Below the pieces are notes generated by a model that was not told the DNA's origin, did no database searches, and saw nothing but the letters and a program-made list of their open reading frames with translations. Source: Clostridia bacterium (GTDB lineage Bacteria > Bacillota > Clostridia > Christensenellales > UBA1242). Taken from it: a DNA stretch of 14,289 nt. Positions 1-5,872 of the stretch are shown here, one piece after another. Position numbers and translations under genes: made by a program. The DNA lies in assembly GCA_900766395.1 (NCBI GenBank), contig CAAFWB010000110.1:1-14289 (forward strand), given 5' to 3'. Each line of letters starts with the position of its first letter. Positions within the stretch are counted from its first letter, which is position 1.

Positions 1-42
1 AAAATGAACTATTGTTTGGATAGAAACATAGTAAAGCGGAAT

Positions 43-72
43 AAAAAAACACCCCGGGAGTCTGTTCGGGGT
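43..72 (-). terminator. Rho-independent terminator after mazF
   Basis: Read on the minus strand, a 6-bp stem (ACCCCG at 51-56 pairing with CGGGGT at 67-72) is followed by a T-run (complement of the A-run at 43-49). It lies 22 bases past the mazF stop and closes the toxin operon. Bases 1-42 hold nothing I can identify. Confidence 0.85.
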
Positions 73-94
73 TTGAAAATTTTCATAATGAGGA

Positions 95-454
95 TTATCC
101 GAGAAGGGCGAGGCTTATTATGAGGGCTTCGTTTGCTTTTCGCATGAAGCGTTCATCAAGCGTTCCGACATGATTTTTCAGACGGCGTTTGTCGATTGTT
201 CGAAGTTGCTCAAAAAGGATAACTGAATCCTTTGGCAAGTTGAAAGTGTCGGCAGGAAGGGAAAGGTGTGTTGGCAGTTTGGCTTTTGTTAGTTGTGAGG
301 TGATTGCGGCAACAATGATTGTGGGGCTATATTTATTTCCGATGTTGTTTTGCACAACAAGAACAGGTCTAAGTCCGCCTTGTTCGCTTCCAACAACTGG
401 GCTTAGGTCTGCGTAAAATATATCTCCACGTTTGATTTGTTGCGTATTAGTCAC
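95..454 (-). CDS. mazF: MazF/EndoA-type mRNA interferase toxin
   Basis: A 119-residue PemK/MazF endoribonuclease. In the family this enzyme cleaves single-stranded mRNA at short motifs (UACAU for Bacillus EndoA) and slows translation. The sequence tracks Bacillus EndoA closely: RGDIFYADLSPVVGSEQGG (residues 9-27), then RPVLV, NKYSPT, AAIT, KAKLPTH, DSVILFEQLRTIDK. Arg29 and Thr52 match the Bacillus catalytic pair Arg25/Thr48, so the enzyme looks intact. I chose the GTG at 454 because the protein then begins at the family N terminus and lies 8-12 bases after an AAAGGA. An in-frame ATG at 565 would add 37 low-complexity Ser/Thr/Lys residues lying wholly inside the upstream gene. The GTG overlaps the stop of that upstream gene by 8 bases, which suggests translational coupling. 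Function is near certain; the start is likely. The specificity of cleavage cannot be read from sequence alone. Confidence 0.93.
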   Translation of the reverse strand: MTNTQQIKRGDIFYADLSPVVGSEQGGLRPVLVVQNNIGNKYSPTIIVAAITSQLTKAKLPTHLSLPADTFNLPKDSVILFEQLRTIDKRRLKNHVGTLDERFMRKANEALIISLALLG

Positions 455-701
455 CAGAAATATCCTTTTCGTAGTTTTCAAGAGTTTCGAGGTCGTCAAA
501 ATTTTCGTTTGCGAGTTCGGTTTCGTGAGTTTGGTTGCTCTCGTTTTCGAAGAAATTTGCGACATCTTCTCTCATATTCATACTATGCTCGTCGCCCAAG
601 TATTCGTGATATAAACTTTGCGTGATGTCAACGCCATACAAAGCGACAATACGGTCTTTTTCATCAGTGAGTTCTTTTTTGTATTTATTAAATTTTTTCA
701 T
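447..701 (-). CDS. Small acidic protein in the antitoxin position of mazF
   Basis: An 84-residue protein of no family I recognise, directly upstream of and overlapping mazF. It starts at an ATG 9 bases after GGGAG (711-715), a good ribosome binding site. The N terminus is Lys-rich (MKKFNKYKK), followed by a probably helical stretch (residues 12-37). The last 44 residues are strongly acidic (14 Asp/Glu against 2 Arg/Lys by my count) and probably disordered. MazE-type antitoxins neutralise MazF with an acidic C-terminal tail, so position, overlap and tail suggest an antitoxin. However, the N terminus lacks the beta-strand plus two-helix ribbon-helix-helix pattern seen in EndoAI and typical MazE. 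It could be a new antitoxin family, a MazE too divergent to recognise by eye, or an unrelated passenger. The function is inferred from context only. Confidence 0.72.
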   Translation of the reverse strand: MKKFNKYKKELTDEKDRIVALYGVDITQSLYHEYLGDEHSMNMREDVANFFENESNQTHETELANENFDDLETLENYEKDISGD

Positions 702-733
702 AAGAAATATCTCCCAATAAAAATTTTCTAAAC

Positions 734-760
734 AAAAAAAGGACTTTTTGTTAAGTCCTT
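734..760 (-). terminator. Rho-independent terminator after acpS
   Basis: A perfect 8-bp stem (AAGGACTT at 739-746, AAGTCCTT at 753-760) followed on the minus strand by a T-run (A-run at 734-740). It sits 20 bases past the acpS stop and 32 bases before the antitoxin-position ORF, so the toxin pair is probably transcribed separately from acpS or by read-through. No convincing promoter for the pair is visible in the gap. Confidence 0.85.
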
Positions 761-779
761 AATATAATTTGTCTAAAAA

Positions 780-1124
780 TCATTTTATTATGCAGATGCT
801 TGCGGCAATTTCTTTTGTGTGAGAAATCGAAATCTCAAAAGTTTTGTTTTGAACACCAAGTTTTTGTTTTAAGTCGTCATCAATTTCAAGATATGGCTTG
901 TTGTTTTCATCATGAAGCACGCAAATTTTGTTGAGTTCAAGTGTTGTAATTCCTGTTCCAAGTGCTTTCAAGAATGCTTCTTTTGCTGCCCAAAATCCAG
1001 CCAAATGCACATGTGGGTCGGAAAACTTCTTGGTATATTCAAGCTCATGCTCGCAAAACATTTTTGCAAAACTTTGTTTTGGTTTTTCAAACCTTTTTGT
1101 TTCAACAATATCAATTCCAATCAT
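780..1124 (-). CDS. acpS: Holo-[acyl-carrier-protein] synthase
   Basis: A 114-residue AcpS-type 4'-phosphopantetheinyl transferase. It moves the phosphopantetheine arm of CoA onto the conserved serine of apo-ACP, activating ACP for fatty-acid synthesis. Visible hallmarks are the N-terminal GIDIVE (3-8) with metal-ligand Asp5, WAAKEAFLKA (45-54) with Glu49 as the second metal ligand, and SISHTKEIAA (99-108) near the C terminus. Length is normal for the family (about 115-125). The ATG at 1124 gives the canonical start. No Shine-Dalgarno sequence precedes it, and the best -10 box (1131-1136) is so close that the mRNA may begin at or next to the ATG. AcpS genes often neighbour mazEF in Bacillota, as in Bacillus (with alr between, absent here). 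Confidence 0.95.
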   Translation of the reverse strand: MIGIDIVETKRFEKPKQSFAKMFCEHELEYTKKFSDPHVHLAGFWAAKEAFLKALGTGITTLELNKICVLHDENNKPYLEIDDDLKQKLGVQNKTFEISISHTKEIAASICIIK

Positions 1125-1130
1125 ATGTTT

Positions 1131-1158
1131 ATATTAGCATAAAAAATGCGTGCCTCAA
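1131..1158 (-). promoter_or_regulatory. Candidate acpS promoter giving little or no leader
   Basis: On the minus strand: TTGAGG (1153-1158), a 16-base spacer, then TAATAT (1131-1136) preceded by TGC (extended -10). A start 7 bases beyond the -10 falls at about 1124, the A of the acpS ATG. Inferred by eye. Confidence 0.5.
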
Positions 1159-1198
1159 ACAAATTTTGAAAGATATTGCAAATTTGCAAAATTGGGTC

Positions 1199-1227
1199 TT
1201 GAAAATGTGCTTTTGCAGTGCTATAAT
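1199..1227 (+). promoter_or_regulatory. Strong sigma-A promoter for the 51-residue peptide
   Basis: TTGAAA (1199-1204), 17-base spacer, TATAAT (1222-1227) with a TGC extended -10. The -10 and spacing are consensus. The predicted start near 1234 leaves a leader of about 14 bases before the ATG at 1248. Confidence 0.78.
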
Positions 1228-1247
1228 GAGGCGAATTGAGGTGAAAT

Positions 1248-1403
1248 ATGAAGAAAACAAATAAAAGAATTTGGATTGCAGTTTTGTGTGTTATTGTTTT
1301 GGTGCTTTGCTCATATTATCTTGCAACTCGTCAAAAAGAGAAAGAAAAAGCAGAAAAAGAAGCTGAAACCCAAACACAAACTCAAATTGTTGCATTGGTT
1401 TAA
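1248..1403 (+). CDS. 51-residue single-pass membrane peptide
   Basis: A small gene supported by a near-consensus promoter, a GAGGTG ribosome binding site (1238-1243) and an ATG at proper spacing; it ends in TAA at 1401-1403. The N terminus is basic (MKKTNKR), residues 8-26 are hydrophobic (IWIAVLCVIVLVLCSYYLA), and the rest is a charged and polar tail with Lys/Glu alternation (KEKEKAEKEAE) then Thr/Gln repeats. By the positive-inside rule the tail should lie outside the cell. The hydrophobic stretch ends in VLVLC, but Leu before the Cys does not fit a lipobox, so I do not call it a lipoprotein. I recognise no family. It could be an anchored stress peptide or a type I toxin-like peptide, but nothing shows which. 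Confidence 0.68.
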   Translation: MKKTNKRIWIAVLCVIVLVLCSYYLATRQKEKEKAEKEAETQTQTQIVALV

Positions 1404-1429
1404 TAAAAAACACGAGGAAAACCTCGTGT
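1404..1429 (-). terminator. Rho-independent terminator, minus strand
   Basis: A perfect 8-bp stem (ACACGAGG 1410-1417, CCTCGTGT 1422-1429) with a 4-base loop. Read on the minus strand it runs into a T-run (A-run 1405-1410), so it can stop transcripts from the DUF378 gene before they reach the 51-residue gene antisense. On the plus strand no T-run follows it. Confidence 0.75.
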
Positions 1430-1592
1430 CACCCTGTCGATAAACTTCGCAACCATGAAATTAATGAAATTTCACTTGCTGCGTTTCTGAAAAAACCCAA
1501 GATTGGTCATTTAGGTCAACTAAACTCCCAACCTTGGGTTTTTTCGAGCCTTGCCTTGCTTGTTTCTCGTCAGGCTGCAATTTTGATGCTGA
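1430..1592. other. Structured gap without a gene between convergent genes
   Basis: No coding signal is visible here. The stretch holds several inverted repeats: TGAAATT (1456-1462) with AATTTCA (1468-1474); the long hairpin 1489-1545 listed separately; and AGCCT (1547-1551) with AGGCT (1572-1576), which competes with CGAG/CTCG (1545-1548/1566-1569). Two short stretches resemble each other (CTTGCTGCGTTTCT near 1475-1488; CTTGCTTGTTTCT near 1554-1566). It may be a 3' structured region or a decayed small repeat element. Confidence 0.5.
1489..1545. terminator. Long bidirectional hairpin terminator
   Basis: Nested stems: AAAAAACCCAAG (1490-1501) with CTTGGGTTTTTT (1533-1544); TTGG (1503-1506) with CCAA (1528-1531); TTTAG (1510-1514) with CTAAA (1520-1524), loop GTCAA. 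The internal loops are symmetric (1 against 1, 3 against 3 bases). T-runs lie at both ends on the respective strands, so it can end transcripts from both the 51-residue gene and the DUF378 gene. At 57 bases with an 18-base internal arm it is longer than a plain terminator needs to be. Confidence 0.72.
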
Positions 1593-1814
1593 CTATCTTT
1601 CTCTTGTGAAAGTGAGTCTTCCCATTGTGAGGAATGGGGAAATGATGAGCCAAAGTGCTGCTGCCAAAATTATGCAGTAAACAATGATTGAGCCCACCGC
1701 TCTTGTTCCGCCAAAGATTGCTCCAACCAAGTTCCAGTCGAAAATTCCAACAAGACCCCAGTTTACGGCGCCAAGAAGCACAAGGATATACGCGATGATA
1801 TTTGCAATAAACAT
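1593..1814 (-). CDS. DUF378 small membrane protein (YuzA-like)
   Basis: A 73-residue protein of the DUF378 family, which has no established function. The diagnostic core is LVLLGAVNWGLVGIFDWNLV (residues 11-30), with the Asn-Trp-Gly turn inside the first membrane segment. Two hydrophobic segments are visible (about 3-23 and 41-62), followed by a basic C-terminal tail (GRLTFTRER). A GGAGG ribosome binding site (1820-1824) precedes the ATG. It is transcribed alone, convergent with the 51-residue peptide gene and divergent from yqeY. I could not find a clear promoter on its strand. Confidence 0.88.
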   Translation of the reverse strand: MFIANIIAYILVLLGAVNWGLVGIFDWNLVGAIFGGTRAVGSIIVYCIILAAALWLIISPFLTMGRLTFTRER

Positions 1815-1871
1815 ATTTACCTCCGAAAAATAGTTTTTGCAGAATAAGGCAAATTATTAAACAAAGATTTG

Positions 1872-1900
1872 TTGCAAAAAAAGTTTAATATTGTTAAAAT
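1872..1900 (+). promoter_or_regulatory. Promoter of the yqeY-mnmA operon
   Basis: TTGCAA (1872-1877), 17-base spacer, TAAAAT (1895-1900). The predicted start near 1907 leaves about 12 bases of leader, just enough for the AGAGGTG site (1908-1914). Confidence 0.65.
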
Positions 1901-1918
1901 AAAAAACAGAGGTGAAAT

Positions 1919-2344
1919 ATGATACTTGACGAAATAAAAAAACAAAATATTCAAGCAATGAAAGACCACGACCAAGTTGCTCGTTCAATCTTTTCAGTTG
2001 TTATGAACAAAGCAATGCTTGAAGGCATCAAAAAAAGAGAAAAAGGCGAAGAACTTGTTGACGCCGATATGGTCGCAATTTTACAAAAGACAATAAAAGA
2101 ACTCACAGAAGAATGTGAGAATTTCAAAAAAGTTAATAATCAAGAACAGATTGAAACAATTGAAAGACAAAAAGAGATTATTTCAAAATTCCTTCCACAA
2201 ATGATGAGTGAAGATGAAATCTATGCCATTATTGAAAAAATTGAAGACAAATCAATCGGCAATGTTATGAAAACATTCAAAACACAGTACGCTGGCAAAT
2301 GCGATATGCGTGATGTTCAAACTGTTCTTAAAAGGTTTAACTAG
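1919..2344 (+). CDS. yqeY: GatB/YqeY domain protein
   Basis: A 141-residue all-helical protein of the YqeY family, which resembles the C-terminal tail domain of the GatB amidotransferase subunit that contacts tRNA. The family role remains poorly defined. Family features seen are an early basic helix (about 1-20), the segment RSIFSVVMNKAMLEGIKKRE (22-41) followed by an acidic stretch and a long heptad-rich helix (about 50-90), the conserved ISKFLPQMMSEDEI (88-101), and a C-terminal SIGNVMKTFKTQYAGKCD (112-129). Length is normal (about 147-150). The ATG follows AGAGGTG with 4-5 bases of spacing. It heads a tightly packed operon: its TAG stop overlaps the next gene's GTG by one base (TAGTG). Confidence 0.92.
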   Translation: MILDEIKKQNIQAMKDHDQVARSIFSVVMNKAMLEGIKKREKGEELVDADMVAILQKTIKELTEECENFKKVNNQEQIETIERQKEIISKFLPQMMSEDEIYAIIEKIEDKSIGNVMKTFKTQYAGKCDMRDVQTVLKRFN

Positions 2345-3033
2345 TGAAAATATATTCAATCAGTGATTTGCATCTCAGTGACGGCGACAAACCAATGGAT
2401 GTTTTTGGCGGCAACTGGGAAAATTATGAGAATATGATTGCTCAAGACTGGAAAAGCAGGGTGAGTGATGACGATGTAGTTTTGATTTGCGGGGATTTGT
2501 GTTGGGCAATGAAAATTGAAAATGCAGGGTGCTTGTATGATTATCTTGCCGATCTTCCCGGAAAAAAAATTGTCATTCGAGGAAATCACGACTATTGGTG
2601 GAAAAGCATTAGTGCAGTTCGCGACTTTTTGCCATCTGGGTGCTATGCTCTTCAAAATGACGCAGTGAAAATTGGGGACTATATTTTTTGCGGTTGTCGC
2701 GGTTGGAGCACCGGGGATAAAAACACCGCTGAAGATGACAGGTTGTTTGCTCGCGAAGTTTTGCGAATGGGTCTTGCCCTTGACGATGCAAAAAGAATTC
2801 GAAAAGAAAATGAAAAAATTATTGTTCTAACACATTTTCCGCCATTTGACTCAAAGCGCTCGTCAAACGAAATGACCACACTTTTTGAACAGAATGGAGT
2901 GACGGCGGTGGTATACGGGCATTTGCATGGAAAGAATATCAGAGCAGATGCATTGGTCGAAAAAAATGGCGTGAAATATTATTTGACATCATGTGACCAA
3001 GTTGATAACAAATTGGTGGAGATTGAAGTTTAG
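2344..3033 (+). CDS. Calcineurin-like metallophosphoesterase
   Basis: A 229-residue binuclear-metal phosphoesterase with the full motif set: SDLH (7-10, ligands Asp8 and His10), GD (50-51, Asp51), GNHD (80-83, Asn81 and catalytic His82), THFPP (163-167, His164) and GHLHG (192-196, two His ligands). It should be a cytoplasmic, metal-dependent hydrolase, since no signal peptide or membrane segment is seen. The substrate (nucleotide, protein, or other phosphoester) cannot be told; WAMKIEN and the long 125-155 helical insert suggest the clostridial predicted-phosphohydrolase group rather than YfcE or MPPED types. It starts at a GTG that overlaps the yqeY stop by one base, and its own stop overlaps the next GTG in the same TAGTG arrangement. 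This argues for translation by termination-reinitiation. Confidence 0.9.
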   Translation: MKIYSISDLHLSDGDKPMDVFGGNWENYENMIAQDWKSRVSDDDVVLICGDLCWAMKIENAGCLYDYLADLPGKKIVIRGNHDYWWKSISAVRDFLPSGCYALQNDAVKIGDYIFCGCRGWSTGDKNTAEDDRLFAREVLRMGLALDDAKRIRKENEKIIVLTHFPPFDSKRSSNEMTTLFEQNGVTAVVYGHLHGKNIRADALVEKNGVKYYLTSCDQVDNKLVEIEV

Positions 3034-3518
3034 TGGCAAAGTATCGAAGAAGTGAGGTCAAAAAGTGTCCTCGATGTGGAGAAAAGTGCTTGTTTAACGC
3101 ACCAAAGTGTCCAGAGTGTGGGCTGCTTTTTTCACGACTGAGTCTTGTCACAAACAAAGCAGGAAAACGCTGCGTCAGAAAACATCAAAAGGACAAAGTG
3201 CTCTATGTTTCGTCTTGGCCGGAAGACGCAAAACGCTGGAAAGCACTTTTGCTTTGCGGATTTTTGGGATTATATGGTGCACACAACTTCTATTTGGGAC
3301 GATATATCAAGGCAACATTTTCATTGATTTTTTCAACAATAACAACAATTTTTGCCGCAATGACAGTTTATCCTGATTTTTATTACACTTTTATTCAGTT
3401 TTTTGCCATTCCTGCGGCGTTTCCGTTGTTTTTTTGGGTGATTGATTTCATTCAAATTGCGGTGGGAAAATACAAAATTCCAGTGTCGATTCCAGATGAT
3501 CCAAAGGAGATAAAATGA
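3033..3518 (+). CDS. Zinc-ribbon plus TM2-domain membrane protein
   Basis: A 161-residue protein in two parts. The N terminus holds a zinc ribbon (CPRC at 12-15 and CPEC at 26-29, 10 residues apart). A basic linker (about 40-70) follows, then a TM2 domain with ALLLCGFLGLYGAHNFYLGR (71-90), whose G-x-x-G-x-H-x-F-Y-L-G core is diagnostic. Hydrophobic segments lie at about 71-82, 93-112 and 121-145, ending in a polar tail. TM2 proteins are widespread small membrane proteins without a settled function; the zinc ribbon probably faces the cytoplasm. The GTG start overlaps the phosphoesterase stop by one base, with only a weak, distant GGTGGA site, so coupling is likely. Its TGA overlaps the mnmA ATG (ATGA). 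Confidence 0.85.
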   Translation: MAKYRRSEVKKCPRCGEKCLFNAPKCPECGLLFSRLSLVTNKAGKRCVRKHQKDKVLYVSSWPEDAKRWKALLLCGFLGLYGAHNFYLGRYIKATFSLIFSTITTIFAAMTVYPDFYYTFIQFFAIPAAFPLFFWVIDFIQIAVGKYKIPVSIPDDPKEIK

Positions 3519-4597
3519 AAACAGTTGTTTGTGGAATGAGTGGCGGGGTTGACTCGTCGGTTGCAGCATATCTTCTCAAAGAGCAAGGTTATAATGTCAT
3601 TGGACTATTTATGGTTAATTGGGAAGAGAATGACGAAAATGGAAACTGCACATCAGAGGACGATTATGAAGATGTCAAACGCGTTTGCAATGCGATTGGC
3701 ATTCCATACTATTCAATAAATTTCGCAAAAGAATATTGGGACAGAGTTTTTGAGTATTTTCTTGAAGAATACAAAAATGGAAGAACGCCAAATCCCGATG
3801 TTTTGTGCAACAGAGAAATCAAGTTTGGACCGTTTTTGGAGTTTGCAAAAAAGATTGGTGCGGACTATATCGCAACAGGTCATTATTGCAAAGTTGAAGA
3901 AAAAGACGGTTTGTTCTACCTCAAAAAAGCAAAGGACCAAAACAAAGACCAAACGTATTTTCTCAATCAACTTTCACAAAATCAACTTTCATCAGTCATT
4001 TTTCCACTCGCTGACATTGAAAAACCAAAAGTGAGAGAGATTGCCGAAAAACTTGAACTTTCAACCGCAAAGAAAAAAGATTCAACAGGTGTTTGCTTCA
4101 TCGGGGAAAGAAATTTCAGAAACTTTCTAAAAAATTATTTGCCTGCATGTCCGGGCAACATTTGCACGCGTGACGGAAAAGTTGTTGGACGCCACGAAGG
4201 GCTCATGTATTACACCTTGGGACAACGCCGAGGACTCAACATTGGCGGACGCGCGGACGGAAACGGAGAAAGGTGGTTTGTCACACACAAAGACCTCAAA
4301 AACAACATTTTGTATGTTTCGCAAGGCGAGGACGATGAACTCTTTTCAAAAAGCCTCATTGCAAAAAATTTCAACTGGATTCCAAAGAAACCAGAGAAAA
4401 ATGAGTTTGAATGTTTTGCAAAATTTCGTTATCGTCAACCCGACCAAAAAGTCAGGGTCAAGATTTTGGAAAACGGAGATGTTGATATTTCGTTTTTTGA
4501 AAAACAACGCGCAATCACTCCAGGGCAATTTGCAGTTCTTTATGATGCGGACGAAAACTGTCTTGGTGGCGGCGTGATTGATAGCTACACGCTTTAA
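3515..4597 (+). CDS. mnmA: tRNA-specific 2-thiouridylase MnmA
   Basis: A 360-residue enzyme that adds the 2-thio group to the wobble uridine (U34) of tRNA-Lys, -Glu and -Gln, using ATP and a persulfide sulfur donor. The adenylating PP-loop is GMSGGVDSS (7-15). The nucleophilic cysteine is in NPDVLCNREIKFG (Cys98) and the sulfur-carrying partner in STGVCFIGERNF (Cys194). TGHY (121-124) and KDQTYFL (144-150) are also family hallmarks, and the C-terminal half carries the beta-barrel tRNA-binding region. Length matches the family (355-370). The ATG follows AAAGGAGA (3502-3509), the best ribosome site in this operon, and overlaps the upstream TGA by four bases. It ends the operon; its TAA overlaps the convergent polymerase stop. 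No cysteine desulfurase gene lies nearby. Confidence 0.97.
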   Translation: MKTVVCGMSGGVDSSVAAYLLKEQGYNVIGLFMVNWEENDENGNCTSEDDYEDVKRVCNAIGIPYYSINFAKEYWDRVFEYFLEEYKNGRTPNPDVLCNREIKFGPFLEFAKKIGADYIATGHYCKVEEKDGLFYLKKAKDQNKDQTYFLNQLSQNQLSSVIFPLADIEKPKVREIAEKLELSTAKKKDSTGVCFIGERNFRNFLKNYLPACPGNICTRDGKVVGRHEGLMYYTLGQRRGLNIGGRADGNGERWFVTHKDLKNNILYVSQGEDDELFSKSLIAKNFNWIPKKPEKNEFECFAKFRYRQPDQKVRVKILENGDVDISFFEKQRAITPGQFAVLYDADENCLGGGVIDSYTL

Positions 4598-5805
4598 TTA
4601 ATTAAATCCGAATTGATAAAATCTGATTTTGTTATTGCTGCAAGTTTGACGACTTTGTGGCAATATTTTTTGTTGAGAAAATCAACCGCAGCGTTGATTT
4701 TGTCCGCTTTTGAAGTGAGTGCAGAAAAAAAGTTTGTTTGCTCATTTTCTTTTGTTGATGAAAGCGTGCTGCAACAAAGTCGCACGGCTCTGATTGGCTC
4801 GCCAAATTCCCAAAATTCGCGGATAATTTGCATTGCTTCTTTTGTTATTTCAATTTCGTCATTTGTGGGAAGCAAGATTGTTTTTTCGTGATGAAGAGTG
4901 TGCAGAGATGCGTTTTTGATTGAAACGCCAATGTTTGCACAGCGAAAACCTTTTTCGCGAAGACGGCTCGACACGGAGCAAGCAAGATATTGAATTGTTT
5001 GTTTGACTTCTTGTTCGGTGCAGATGTCTTTTATGGTTGTTGTGCCATTGCCCACACTTTTGACTGGGTCGAGGTCATCAACATTTGCAACTGGGTCAAA
5101 ATCAAATCCCAAAAGTTTTTCTTTGAGTCGAACTCCAACAACACCAAACTTTGCTTGCAATGCACGAATGTCTGCTTGGGCGAGGTCGCCAAGTGTGTTT
5201 ATGTTCATGCGAACAAGATTTTTTTTCATACGTCTTCCAATTCCAATAATGGTGTCAATTGGCAAGGGATATATGATTTTTTTGAAGTTGTCGCGGTGAA
5301 TTGAAGTTGTGGCATCTGGTTTTTTCATGTCGGAAGCAAGTTTTGCAAACAGTTTGCAAAAAGATATGCCAACTGATGCGGTGACACCAATTTCATTTTT
5401 TATTCTTTGTCTGATTTCATATGCGACTTTTTCTGCATCGGGGAAAAGTTTTTGACAAGTCGTGAGGTCAAGCCAACATTCGTCAATGCCAAAAGGTTCG
5501 ATTTGGTCGGTGTAGCATTTGTAGATCTCAATAATCTGTTTGGATATTTTTTCATAGAGCGAGTGGTGTGGGGCAAGGCAGACAAGACCCGGGCATTTTT
5601 GCATAGCTTGCCAAATTGGCTCACCAGTTGACACACCATATTTTTTTGCAATTTCATTTTTTGCAAGGATTATTCCCGTGCGTTTTTTGGGGTCTCCTGC
5701 AACGGCAACAGGACGACCCGCAAGTTCTGGTCGTGTGGCACATTCAACGGACGCAAAAAAGTTGTTTATATCGCAGTGCAAAATCACTCTGTCGTCGCAA
5801 TTCAT
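4594..5805 (-). CDS. dinB: Y-family translesion DNA polymerase (Pol IV/DinB-like)
   Basis: A 403-residue error-prone polymerase expected to extend past DNA lesions. Motifs: ILHCDINNFFASVE (8-21; catalytic Asp12, Phe17 at the steric-gate position that excludes ribonucleotides), the fingers KRTGIILAKNEIAKKYG (41-57), and GIDECWLDLT (106-115; catalytic Asp108 and Glu109). A helix-hairpin-helix thumb (IGIGRRM) and little-finger domain follow. Gln356-Thr-Asn-Phe-Phe360 fits a weak sliding-clamp binding motif and sits where Clostridia relatives carry QLSLF. I took the ATG at 5805, ten bases after GGAGG (5816-5820); an in-frame TTG at 5811 is only four bases away and less likely. No LexA box of the Bacillota type is visible upstream. 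The last codons overlap mnmA convergently. Confidence 0.93.
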   Translation of the reverse strand: MNCDDRVILHCDINNFFASVECATRPELAGRPVAVAGDPKKRTGIILAKNEIAKKYGVSTGEPIWQAMQKCPGLVCLAPHHSLYEKISKQIIEIYKCYTDQIEPFGIDECWLDLTTCQKLFPDAEKVAYEIRQRIKNEIGVTASVGISFCKLFAKLASDMKKPDATTSIHRDNFKKIIYPLPIDTIIGIGRRMKKNLVRMNINTLGDLAQADIRALQAKFGVVGVRLKEKLLGFDFDPVANVDDLDPVKSVGNGTTTIKDICTEQEVKQTIQYLACSVSSRLREKGFRCANIGVSIKNASLHTLHHEKTILLPTNDEIEITKEAMQIIREFWEFGEPIRAVRLCCSTLSSTKENEQTNFFSALTSKADKINAAVDFLNKKYCHKVVKLAAITKSDFINSDLIN

Positions 5806-5834
5806 TTGCAAAAAACCTCCTTATGTAGTATACT
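5806..5834 (+). promoter_or_regulatory. Promoter of the amidohydrolase-like/tex operon
   Basis: TTGCAA (5806-5811), 17-base spacer, TATACT (5829-5834). The -35 abuts the divergent dinB start codon. AGTATACT (5827-5834) is a palindrome, so the same bases could act as a -10 for dinB, although no good -35 is seen at the right distance on that strand. Confidence 0.65.
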
Positions 5835-5872
5835 CAATTCTAATATTTGAAATATGACAAGGGTGTGAAAGT

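Noticed and set aside
455..565. 37-residue N-terminal extension of MazF from an ATG at 565
   Set aside because: It lies inside the upstream coding frame, is low-complexity, and the family N terminus begins right after the GTG at 454.
1260..1320. Lipobox making the 51-residue peptide a lipoprotein
   Set aside because: The residue before the candidate cysteine is leucine, not Gly/Ala/Ser.
1410..1429. Plus-strand terminator of the 51-residue gene
   Set aside because: The hairpin is perfect but has no T-run on the plus strand; the hairpin ending at 1544 is the better plus-strand terminator.
5806..5872. LexA/SOS box before dinB
   Set aside because: No GAAC-N4-GTTC type palindrome; the palindrome AGTATACT is better explained as a -10 element.
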